From NCBI RefSeq assembly GCF_029542625.1, contig NZ_CP120733.1, positions 2,046,001-2,110,000 on the forward strand: a DNA stretch of 64,000 nucleotides. The letters are read 5' to 3'. The first letter of the stretch is position 1, and every line of letters begins with the position of its first letter. The DNA is from Tepidibacter hydrothermalis. Lineage in GTDB: Bacteria > Bacillota > Clostridia > Peptostreptococcales > Peptostreptococcaceae. The translations under genes and the position numbers were made by a program. Below, in pieces: positions 57,317 to 64,000 of this stretch. The notes below the pieces were generated by a model. The model worked only from the letters and a program-made list of their open reading frames with translations. It had not been told where the DNA came from and ran no database searches.

Positions 57317-57862
57317 TCATTTGACAAATAACTCATCAATTTTAGAAATTACTATATCAGTAGATATAGTTCCATCAATTACAATTTGCTTACACAAAAT
57401 TGATTTTATCCACTCATCATGTAATTTTTTACTTCTCATAGAGGTATCTCCTGTATCATATTTTCTAGCCCATTGTATAAATTCCATATGTTTATTAAAC
57501 ATATCACCATTAGGTAAAATACGATTCCCAAACCTCTGAAGTTCTCTTTGTCTCAGTCGCTTTATACGAATTTTAGTAGGTGTAACTACACGAATTATTA
57601 AATCAAATTTTGAAATAAAACAATCTCCCCATCCACATAACGAACCTGTTATTACACATTTCTTATATTTTTTTATATCTTCTTCTAGTAACTTCACTCG
57701 TTGATTTAGCTTTCTAGGAGTTATAAATGGAGGATCGGTTGGAAGCCAATAGTAATCATCAACATCCAAATGAGTATAGCCATACCTATGTTCAATTGCC
57801 TTGCCAAGTGTTGTTGTGCCAGAACCAGATGCACCTACTATATGTATGATATTAGTTAGCAT
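57317..57862 (-). CDS. P-loop adenylate kinase-like NTPase
   Basis: A 181-residue P-loop protein with IIHIVGASGSGTTTLGKAIE (Walker A GASGSGTT) and HLDVDDYYWLPTDPPF, a DxD-type acidic motif. An Arg-rich lid (RIKRLRQRELQRFGNR) follows. This is the layout of the small AAA/adenylate-kinase-like family found scattered in Firmicutes, presumably phosphorylating a small molecule or nucleotide. GGAGGTT precedes the start. It appears to stand alone. The substrate is unknown. Confidence 0.85.
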   Translation of the reverse strand: MLTNIIHIVGASGSGTTTLGKAIEHRYGYTHLDVDDYYWLPTDPPFITPRKLNQRVKLLEEDIKKYKKCVITGSLCGWGDCFISKFDLIIRVVTPTKIRIKRLRQRELQRFGNRILPNGDMFNKHMEFIQWARKYDTGDTSMRSKKLHDEWIKSILCKQIVIDGTISTDIVISKIDELFVK

Positions 57863-57933
57863 AGAAAACCTCCTACTAAGTTTATTTAAAATAATATTGA
57901 TAATTTAATTTATATACTCTTAAAAATACAAGG

Positions 57934-58479
57934 TTAAAAATCATATTTAAAATGTTCCTTAACAAGAGTAGTTAAAGGATACGAAACATCTATATCTAAA
58001 TCGCAAAAATATAAATAAGCTATACTTTTCTTCTTTTCAGATGTTCCAATCATGCCAAAAGTTCTTCCAAACATTGTATTTCCTTTTCCATTTTCACCTA
58101 CGACCTTGAAATTGTAACTATTTATTGAAAACTCAGGTTCAGGTATCATTCTATCTGTATTCTTTTGCAAAAAAAGATATTTTTCCGACAATTTATTTTT
58201 TTCACTTTCATATGTTCTGTCGTCATACTCTACAACAAGAACAACTGAATAAGATTCACGTATATACCATGAATTGTCAGTATATTTGTATGAAATATTC
58301 TTATATTCAGGTAAATCATCAAGATTAGGCATAAAATCTTTGGCATATTCATCTATTATTGTTCCAGTATTAAGGTAATTCTTAATGTTTGAGTTATTAT
58401 AGTTAGTAATATAACTATTAATGCTAATAATACAAAAAATAAAAGCAATTAATTTAATGATTAAATATTTTTTCTTCAT
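57934..58479 (-). CDS. Membrane-anchored or secreted hypothetical protein
   Basis: A 181-residue protein with an N-terminal hydrophobic segment (YLIIKLIAFIFCIISINSYI) and an extracytoplasmic mixed domain (SWYIRESYSVVLVVEYDD; FKVVGENGKGNTMFGRTFGM). No lipobox follows a typical spacing, so it is probably an uncleaved anchor. No family recognised. Spacer copy f lies 96 bases upstream. Confidence 0.75.
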   Translation of the reverse strand: MKKKYLIIKLIAFIFCIISINSYITNYNNSNIKNYLNTGTIIDEYAKDFMPNLDDLPEYKNISYKYTDNSWYIRESYSVVLVVEYDDRTYESEKNKLSEKYLFLQKNTDRMIPEPEFSINSYNFKVVGENGKGNTMFGRTFGMIGTSEKKKSIAYLYFCDLDIDVSYPLTTLVKEHFKYDF

Positions 58480-58574
58480 CTTACATCACTTCTTTCAAAA
58501 TAAATTATCTTTATTTCGCAATTTCTTACTATTGCTTATCTTATATCTTTTCATATAGTTTTTATTTATTTCCA

Positions 58575-58663
58575 TGTATATATTACCATAATATAACAAC
58601 AGTTCATACTTATTGTATTTTTGTGCACTATAAAACAGTAGCTTTGGTTGGCTACTGTTTTGA
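58575..58663 (-). repeat. Terminator-promoter spacer repeat, copy f
   Basis: Read leftward: AAAACAGTAGCCAACCAAAG, CTACTGTTTTATA, GTGCACAAAAATACAATAAG, TATGAACTGTTGTTATATTA, TGGTAATATATAC. Hairpin arms are identical to copy a. It ends the gene at 58704 and could drive the gene at 57934. Confidence 0.75.
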
Positions 58664-58703
58664 TAATAGAAAATATTTACAATACCTTAGTTTATATCTA
58701 AAA

Positions 58704-59468
58704 TTAGCTGATCCAGAATTCAATACCTATAGGTATAAATCTATTGTCATTCACATATTTAACTGTATAATTTGAATATACATCCTTAATAATATCACCT
58801 GTATTTTGACAGATTCCTGTTGCATAAAAACAACCATCAGTTTTCTTAGTTCCACAATAGCAACTACATATAGTTTCATCTATATCATACTCTGCCTCTA
58901 TCTTTATATGTTCTTTAAAAAACTTCATTAAATCCTCTTGAAGTTTTTTATTGTTACATTCTATATTTATATCATCTTCAACATCTTCATTAAAATCTAT
59001 AAAATAATGACTTTTTTCTAATTCATCATAACGCTTTATAGACCAAACCTCTATTCCAATTGGCCAACCATTATCCTTAAATTTAACAGTATAATTCCAC
59101 TCTGAATCTATATCTCTCACTCTTGAAAAAGTTAAACTAAAGCAATTTTCCCAAACTCTTATATCACTATAATATATTTGTCCAAACTCCATACTAATGC
59201 ACTCTTGTAAATCATCGTATCCTAACCAGATCTTACATCTATCTATTGCTAATTTCTTATATTTATCTAAATCTTTTAATATTTTATCTGCCATGTCTAT
59301 ATATTCACAGTTTGGTAAATTTTCATCTCCAAACACAATAATATTTATATTTTCAATAGAAACTCCCCATTTAGAATATTTTATATCCCTATTTTCAAAT
59401 ATATCTTTATGCCTTATGTTTTCTAATAACTTTAATTGATTAGTAAAATTTTTTTTAAATTCTATCAT
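58704..59468 (-). CDS. Hypothetical soluble protein, immunity-like
   Basis: A 254-residue soluble acidic protein with many aromatic residues and a Cys cluster near the C-terminus (CSCYCGTKKTDGCFYATGIC). The middle has strand-rich stretches (GVSIENINIIVFGDENLPNC; WNYTVKFKDNGWPIGIEVWS). No family is recognised. It is followed in the genome by two other small acidic proteins, a setting common to orphan immunity genes of polymorphic toxin systems; that is inference from neighbourhood and composition. Confidence 0.7.
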   Translation of the reverse strand: MIEFKKNFTNQLKLLENIRHKDIFENRDIKYSKWGVSIENINIIVFGDENLPNCEYIDMADKILKDLDKYKKLAIDRCKIWLGYDDLQECISMEFGQIYYSDIRVWENCFSLTFSRVRDIDSEWNYTVKFKDNGWPIGIEVWSIKRYDELEKSHYFIDFNEDVEDDINIECNNKKLQEDLMKFFKEHIKIEAEYDIDETICSCYCGTKKTDGCFYATGICQNTGDIIKDVYSNYTVKYVNDNRFIPIGIEFWIS

Positions 59469-59550
59469 TTTTAGTTCCGCCCTTACCTCAATAAACTTTT
59501 AAAATATTAAATATGTATACTACTAACTTAATAATGAAAGAAGTTATATA

Positions 59551-59859
59551 TTAAAATATAAACTTAAAACCATCTTCAGGTTCACCGACTTCAAAACCTA
59601 ATAAATCAGTAGCTTTTTCTTTGAATAAATTAAACCAAGATTCCCACTCTTCATTAAGCATTTTTGCATAAAATTGTAATCCACTAGGCTCAACAGATGC
59701 ACAAATGAATTTTTCTGTTTCCTCTGTTCCAAACCAATATGGAATGCCATCAATGTAATTTATCCAACCTGGCATTTGAGAATATAAATTTGAAATTTCA
59801 TTCCAAATTTCATCTGGTAAACTATAATGAATATTTAAATTATGGTTATGTATCTCCAT
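59551..59859 (-). CDS. Small acidic protein, possible immunity protein
   Basis: A 102-residue protein with high Trp, Tyr and Glu content (DEIWNEISNLYSQMPGWINY, PYWFGTEETEKFICASVEPS, LNEEWESWFNLFKEKATDLL). Size and acidity fit SMI1/SUKH-like or other toxin-immunity proteins, but no signature is definite. AGGAGTAG lies before the start. It begins 42 bases after the CPCC protein and may share its transcript. Confidence 0.7.
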   Translation of the reverse strand: MEIHNHNLNIHYSLPDEIWNEISNLYSQMPGWINYIDGIPYWFGTEETEKFICASVEPSGLQFYAKMLNEEWESWFNLFKEKATDLLGFEVGEPEDGFKFIF

Positions 59860-59901
59860 TTGTTCTACTCCTTCTATGTTTATATTTTGTCTAAGAAAAG
59901 T

Positions 59902-60162
59902 TTACTTTTCATTATCATTTGCTTTACGTACATATTGTACTAGACGTTCTATGCAAGCACCAAAAGTTTTATAGTTTTCTTTTGCCTGTTTCAGAGATAG
60001 ACCATGGTTTGAATCACTAGGTTCCTCATCATCTGAAACAAATGGATCAATTTCCCAATAACAAACAGGGCAAATAGATCCACAGAGATAAACATTTTTT
60101 TCAGTTCCTATTGAGAATGTATAGTTGCCACAGCAAGGACACATTGTTCTATCTTTTCTCAT
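59902..60162 (-). CDS. CPCC-family cysteine-rich protein
   Basis: An 86-residue protein with the name-giving MCPCCGNYTFSIG and, 15 residues on, CGSICPVCYWEIDP: a four- or five-cysteine metal-binding knuckle. The rest (SLKQAKENYKTFGACIERLV) is the usual helical tail. CPCC proteins are small, often found near toxin-immunity or Rhs loci; function unknown. Spacer copy g is 38 bases upstream. Confidence 0.9.
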   Translation of the reverse strand: MRKDRTMCPCCGNYTFSIGTEKNVYLCGSICPVCYWEIDPFVSDDEEPSDSNHGLSLKQAKENYKTFGACIERLVQYVRKANDNEK

Positions 60163-60199
60163 TAATAGCCTCCTATATAGTCGTTGGGGTTAATATTAA

Positions 60200-60276
60200 T
60201 TATACTTTACCATAATGTAGCACATCTTCATAGTTATTGTATATTTGTGCAATTAAAAACAGTAGCTTTGGTTTTC
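60200..60276 (-). repeat. Spacer repeat, copy g (hairpin degenerate)
   Basis: Read leftward: AACCAAAGCTACTGTTTTTA, ATTGCACAAATATACAATAA, CTATGAAGATGTGCTACATT, ATGGTAAAGTATAAT. One hairpin arm is lost; the promoter half is well kept and lies close to the CPCC gene. Confidence 0.65.
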
Positions 60277-60386
60277 TAATTTTTTTAATTTATATCAAAC
60301 TCAATAACATACGGTGTATTTTTATAGCATTTAAATATTTCCTGTAAATAATTTATGTATTTTTATAATTATAAACTTTTATTAAA

Positions 60387-60715
60387 TTATTTTTTAAGTA
60401 TGTCTTCTAATACAAAAGCATATAAAAAACCCCCTCTTGGATGCTTCAAATATTTTTTATTATTCAAGTTCTTGTATAGCTGCAGTACATAAAAAATGAA
60501 AAATACTTCCTTTTTCTGCTCCTTTTTATTAGTAACGTTACTTTTAATAACAATCCTTTTATTTGACCATCCCATTTATCTTGTCTTTTCCATTTTATAA
60601 TCTAAGAATCTTTAACTCCTAATTCTTCTGCTATATATTTTAACTTTACTGATCCTTTAGAATTAAGATATACTTCTTTAGCTTTATCCCTGTTTAGACT
60701 TTTTGCCCTTACCAT
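60387..60715 (-). pseudogene. Phage terminase small subunit remnant
   Basis: Read leftward from the ATG at 60715: MVRAKSLNRDKAKEVYLNSK, GSVKLKYIAEELGVKDS, then a TAG (60604-60602), then IIKWKRQDKWDGQIKG. This is the typical helix-turn-helix start of phage terminase small subunits, where the stop position normally holds a residue inside the recognition helix. A frameshift follows, after which KSNVTNKKEQKK continues the usual basic linker in another frame. It marks the debris of a prophage. Confidence 0.8.
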
Positions 60716-60827
60716 ATCACTACCTCATTCTAGTTGCTTTATGTATTTTGTGTTTGTTTTGTTTCTTTGTATTAAAAAAGAGTCATTGTTCCTGTTTTAT
60801 AAATATCAAAACAACCAATTATTATAT

Positions 60828-60895
60828 AAAAGCACCACGAACCCCATAGTGCAAACTGGCTACTTGTCTACACTATATGGTTCGTGACTTTTCAT
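60828..60895 (-). terminator. Long terminator hairpin after the 60911 gene
   Basis: Read leftward: AAAGTCACGAACCATATAGT, loop, CACTATGGGGTTCGTGGTGC, TTTT. The stem is long with a few mismatches. Confidence 0.8.
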
Positions 60896-60910
60896 AAACT
60901 TCAATAATAT

Positions 60911-61558
60911 TTAATTATTTTCAACAGCTTCTTGAATCTCTTTATCAAATTTTTCTAAAACTTGTTGTCTTAATTCTTGCATATGATTCTGAGGCTCTTG
61001 GGAATCTAAAGAACGTTTTTTACGTTTTGATGTACTAATATTAAATGTTTTTAGTTCTTCTGTATCTTTACCATCTATATTATATTTAGCTTGACTTACA
61101 CCATTTGTTGCATATGCTTTGCCCTCATCGTACCAACCTAAAGTTAATATGTACAGACAATCTTCTTTCAATTCTGTATAATCCTCATATATAAGCTTAT
61201 TTTCACCTTCAAAAATACCTCCTTGTTCTATATAGTAAGGCTCAATAATATTAATATTTTCATTATTATTGATTGGGTGATTGTCATTGTTTTTCAAAAC
61301 TTTTACTATTTCAACTTCACTTAAAGTATATCCCGTTTGGTCCCAATCCTCTCCATTAACAACATTTTCCTTATTACCTTTTGCTTTTACAAGTATTACC
61401 GCATCAGAATCTTTGTAAAGCTCATCAAAACTGTTTATACTTGCCATAAGTGCATCTTGTTTTATAACATTAATATGATTATGTTTATATATTAAAAATG
61501 ACGATAAAGATAAACATAAGCTTAACGATATAGCTATTATTTTTTTTTTACTTAGCAT
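60911..61558 (-). CDS. Secreted or anchored hypothetical protein
   Basis: A 215-residue protein with a hydrophobic N-terminus (IIAISLSLCLSLSSFLIY) that could be a signal peptide or anchor. The exported domain (about 40-170) opens with SFDELYKDSDAVILVKAKGN and contains CLYILTLGWYDEGKAYATNG; this pattern recurs in firmicute exported proteins of unknown role. The tail is basic then acidic (KRKKRSLDSQEP; RQQVLEKFDKEIQEAVENN). It lies directly downstream (in transcription) of a decayed exported protease gene, which may once have been its partner. Confidence 0.8.
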   Translation of the reverse strand: MLSKKKIIAISLSLCLSLSSFLIYKHNHINVIKQDALMASINSFDELYKDSDAVILVKAKGNKENVVNGEDWDQTGYTLSEVEIVKVLKNNDNHPINNNENINIIEPYYIEQGGIFEGENKLIYEDYTELKEDCLYILTLGWYDEGKAYATNGVSQAKYNIDGKDTEELKTFNISTSKRKKRSLDSQEPQNHMQELRQQVLEKFDKEIQEAVENN

Positions 61559-61582
61559 ATTTTTATTCCCTCCTTCTTAATC

Positions 61583-61866
61583 CTATTTATACTCAAAATG
61601 ATATTCATCTATTTCTGTTACCCAGGCATTATCTCCATTATAATGAATTTCCATAATTGCATTATTCCTTGAATTTGTATCTTCGTCACAATTTGCTAAA
61701 GACAATGCATGACCAAATTCATATATAATTACTGCATATTTATCTAAAGTATGATCTATCTATGTATACAGCTATAACCCCCTCATTGGAATCAGTTGAA
61801 GTCTTAGTAATATCAATATTTCTTGATAGTTTCCTCCAACTTTTTGTTAATTTCAAATTAGGATCC
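61583..61866 (-). pseudogene. Decayed matrixin-like (M10-type) zinc protease
   Basis: Read leftward, one frame gives LTKSWRKLSRNIDITKTSTD and SNEGVIAVYIDRS; after a frameshift another gives HTLDKYAVIIYEFGHALSLA, NCDEDTNSRNNAIMEIHYNG and ends FEYK plus stop. EFGHALSLA is the zinc-binding helix of matrixin-type proteases (HEFGHxLGLxH), but the first His is Tyr and the last is Asn. With a frameshift, no start and two ligands lost it cannot be active. Confidence 0.75.
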
Positions 61867-62188
61867 TAATTAATTTATTAATATTATCTGTGTTTGTAAG
61901 TTATTATTTTTTTGTATTATATTTTAAACTTCACTTACATTTTTTCAGCTACTATAAATAATATATTACAAAAGTAACAACAATACCATAAAACTGCCTC
62001 TCAATAATTTCAAAAAATCACCCCTTATAACAATTTCTATAATGCACAATATATACTACGTTCCCATAATTTTCTTGTTTTTTCTTCATATTTTTCTGCC
62101 TTATTATGTAGAAATTTAATATATCCTGCAAGATTTTTTATAAAATAGTGATATAATTAGGATATTAATATAAGAAGGAGGTATCATA
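61867..62188. other. Intergenic before the nuclease gene
   Basis: AT-rich DNA with no gene. It should contain the rightward promoter of 62189; ATAATTAGGATATTAATATA near 62152-62172 is promoter-like but not decisive. Confidence 0.4.
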
Positions 62189-63247
62189 TTGAAAAAACTC
62201 AACAAAATATCGTCTATAATACTCTGTTTTCTACTAATGCTATTATTTACAGCTTGTAAATCTACAGAATCTGAAGTATCTTCAAATGAGTTTGAAAAAG
62301 CTAAGGCAGAAATACAACAAGCAAAAGCTTCATCTAATGAAAACGAAGAAACTACAAGTGATAATCAAACCACTCAACCAAATATAAAAGAGAATAAATT
62401 AATTGAGGTTGATGGTGGAAATCAATCTGGTCATAGAGAACCTAACGTTGTTGTAGATATAGGATATGGCGATAGAGAATATTATGCTTATACGAATGAG
62501 CATAATCAATTGGTTAAAGTAATAGCTAGGAAAATCACTTTACAGGATGAATCTACTGAGCCTGTTCTATCAACTGGAAGATATTATCGTGATGAAGCAA
62601 AAGTACCTGGAGTAGAAAGTCCAACTTTGGATGAAGGCCACGTTATAGCTGATTCTCTTGGTGGTGTTTCAAATGCATATAATATAACACCGCAAGAAAG
62701 CACACTTAACAGACATGGTGATCAGGCTTATATGGAAAAAGCTATCAGAGATGCTGGTGGTTGTACAGATTTTGTTGCTGTTATAACTTACCCAAATACA
62801 AATACTCAGATTCCAAGTCATTATAGTTACACATACACAATTAATGGACATGTTGTAAATGATGAATTTGACAATGTAAATCCAGATAAAGTCAATGCAA
62901 AGTTAGAAACAAATGTATCAACTAAGGAACAAACAAATAATATTAGTAAAGATCTAATGATTACTGCTCTAGATAAAAAAGCTGAATATATTGTAATTAC
63001 AAATTTAGCAAGTAAGTCAGTGGATCTTACGGGGTGGAAGATTATATCTGTAACAGGTAATCAGTCTTTTACATTTCCCAAATTCACTTTAGATTCAAAT
63101 TCATCTGTAAAGGTTGGGGACTCTGCTAAAAACTCAGATGTAGAATTTCATTGGCTTGATAGTAAAGGGACTTGGAACAATAGCAAAAGCGATCCTGCAG
63201 AGTTATATAACACTAAAGGTGAACTTGTTTATAGATTCGATGATTAA
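62189..63247 (+). CDS. Lipoprotein DNA/RNA non-specific endonuclease with lamin-tail domain
   Basis: A 352-residue lipoprotein. The signal LCFLLMLLFTAC ends in a lipobox (FTAC) with Cys 23 as lipid site. An acidic/Gln-rich linker (to about 70) is followed by a NUC1-type nuclease (about 75-225) with DEGHVIADSLGG (the DRGH-like motif, with His as general base) and YNITPQESTLNRH (metal-binding Asn). A C-terminal lamin-tail-like domain (about 250-352: EYIVITNLASKSVDLTGWKI; SVKVGDSAKN) may bind the cell surface or DNA. The start is TTG, after AAGGAGG. It may scavenge DNA, degrade extracellular traps or serve in competition. Confidence 0.88.
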   Translation: MKKLNKISSIILCFLLMLLFTACKSTESEVSSNEFEKAKAEIQQAKASSNENEETTSDNQTTQPNIKENKLIEVDGGNQSGHREPNVVVDIGYGDREYYAYTNEHNQLVKVIARKITLQDESTEPVLSTGRYYRDEAKVPGVESPTLDEGHVIADSLGGVSNAYNITPQESTLNRHGDQAYMEKAIRDAGGCTDFVAVITYPNTNTQIPSHYSYTYTINGHVVNDEFDNVNPDKVNAKLETNVSTKEQTNNISKDLMITALDKKAEYIVITNLASKSVDLTGWKIISVTGNQSFTFPKFTLDSNSSVKVGDSAKNSDVEFHWLDSKGTWNNSKSDPAELYNTKGELVYRFDD

Positions 63248-63318
63248 TAGATTAAGTGATCTGATGCTAAAGCACATGATTATGGTGCTTGTAAGAGATA
63301 TCATCCACTACAATAATA

Positions 63319-63347
63319 AAAGAGCAGAAAATCTGCTCTTTTTATTA
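63319..63347. terminator. Hairpin terminator
   Basis: AAAAGAGCAGAAAATCTGCTCTTTTTATT, usable in both directions, between the convergent nuclease and TPR-like genes. Confidence 0.85.
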
Positions 63348-63367
63348 TTGCTACTAAATTTATTTGT

Positions 63368-64000
63368 CTAATATTTAGAAAGTAAATCCTTCGCCATTTT
63401 AGATATGAAATAATAATTTCCAAATTCAGCTGATTTTTTAAGCTTCTGCCTCCCTTCTTCTAATTTTTTTTCTTTTAAATCCATAAGTCCTAAGAAATAA
63501 AATGTAGAAACTTCGTTTATTTCCGAATGATCTTTTTCAAGTAATCTTTCAAACATTTCTCTACTTTTTTTTAAATTCCCAATATAGAATTCATATGCTG
63601 CCAAAGTATGATTTGTAGATATATCTAACATCTTATATTTTGTTTCTACTTCAATATCATCAATGTGATTAGCAAACATTTCTTTAGCTTCATCTATTCT
63701 ATCAAGCATTAACAAATTATAAAGAAAGTTATTATAATATGATTTCTTAAAAACTTTATTAATGCCTTTTATATCAATAGATTTCAATATTTCAACACTC
63801 TGTTCAAAATCTCCTTTATAGTTTAACCCACACGATTTATTTATTAAAAGCATTTTTTTATTTTTGTCATTCAATGTTTTATTTATATCTTTTTCAATTT
63901 CTTCAAGAAATAAATTTACATTGTATTGATCATTAAGCAAAGATACAACATACTTAGATCTCTTAATACTTCTAAAGATTGTGAACATTGAACCTATTAT
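63368..64000 (-). CDS. TPR-like hypothetical protein, possibly cut by window edge
   Basis: At least 206 residues of helical repeats from the Met at 63988 (FEQSVEILKSIDIKGINKVF; NHTLAAYEFYIGNLKKSREM; EVSTFYFLGLMDLKEKKLEE), resembling tetratricopeptide-type hairpins. The frame stays open to the window edge and no ribosome site is visible before that Met, so the true start, perhaps with a membrane helix, probably lies outside. Function unknown; such proteins are usually scaffolds. Confidence 0.7.
   Translation of the reverse strand: MIGSMFTIFRSIKRSKYVVSLLNDQYNVNLFLEEIEKDINKTLNDKNKKMLLINKSCGLNYKGDFEQSVEILKSIDIKGINKVFKKSYYNNFLYNLLMLDRIDEAKEMFANHIDDIEVETKYKMLDISTNHTLAAYEFYIGNLKKSREMFERLLEKDHSEINEVSTFYFLGLMDLKEKKLEEGRQKLKKSAEFGNYYFISKMAKDLLSKY

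Noticed and set aside
48119-60276. Integron interpretation of the spacer array
   Set aside because: No tyrosine integrase gene and no attC-like imperfect palindromes with conserved core sites are present; the likeness is only organisational.
60387-60575. A 62-codon frame as a real gene
   Set aside because: Its first part continues the terminase small subunit remnant after the frameshift, and the rest is AT-rich tail.
1-64000. CRISPR arrays
   Set aside because: No regularly spaced short direct repeats with unique spacers were seen; the dispersed repeats found are tens to thousands of bases apart.
1-64000. tRNA or rRNA genes
   Set aside because: Apart from the tRNA-like end of tmRNA, no cloverleaf or rRNA sequence was recognised by eye.

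Overview
The window reads as chromosome of an anaerobic, spore-forming, flagellated low-GC Firmicute of the class Clostridia. Evidence: very AT-rich DNA, strong AGGAGG-type ribosome sites, a truncated spore-protein gene (tlp) at the left edge, a GerAB-type germinant receptor subunit, T-box leaders, c-di-GMP-I riboswitches, and a flagellin next to a protease-bearing flagellin (flagellinolysin). The species cannot be named from sequence reading alone.

Layout. 0-7 kb: a MerR-type regulator and a MerR-style promoter with a 19-bp spacer, driving a leftward operon of a methionine gamma-lyase-like enzyme, an MFS transporter, a sodium:solute symporter and two small unknown proteins. 7-9 kb: tmRNA, RNase P RNA and a tRNA-dihydrouridine synthase. 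9-20 kb: a divergent arginine locus, argB-argF-argD-carA-carB leftward and argC-argJ rightward. Each side is preceded by two tandem T-box leaders, so four lie within 1.5 kb. 20-26 kb: flagellinolysin, a large flagellin with a near-identical internal duplication, and two csrA genes. Between the csrA genes lie two structured RNA elements, each with two hairpins presenting AGGA in the loop, the second overlapping an intrinsic terminator. They look like CsrA-responsive attenuators or CsrA-sponge RNAs. 26-38 kb: a BceRSAB-like antimicrobial-peptide sensing and resistance locus with one kinase, one regulator, one ATPase and five tandem permeases; one permease has lost most of its extracellular domain. 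38-42.5 kb: a chemoreceptor and an HD-GYP protein, each under its own c-di-GMP-I riboswitch and terminator.

42.5-64 kb is an accessory region of small, mostly unknown, singly transcribed genes: a GerAB protein, a divergent uracil-DNA-glycosylase-like protein, a secreted stalk/LytM/Cache fusion, TraX, PadR plus a HAAS-type membrane protein, PspC, a P-loop kinase, a CPCC protein, immunity-like small proteins and a secreted nuclease. Among them are decayed fragments (RCC1-like, galM, terminase small subunit, matrixin-type protease, a TetR-like tail). A dispersed intergenic unit, read leftward as a hairpin terminator then an extended -10-like promoter, recurs at about seven gene boundaries in one orientation. 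A different structured 100-bp repeat occurs three times elsewhere.

The strongest candidates for something undescribed are the paired AGGA-hairpin/terminator elements between the csrA genes, the one-ATPase/five-permease locus, and the repeated terminator-promoter spacer in the accessory region.
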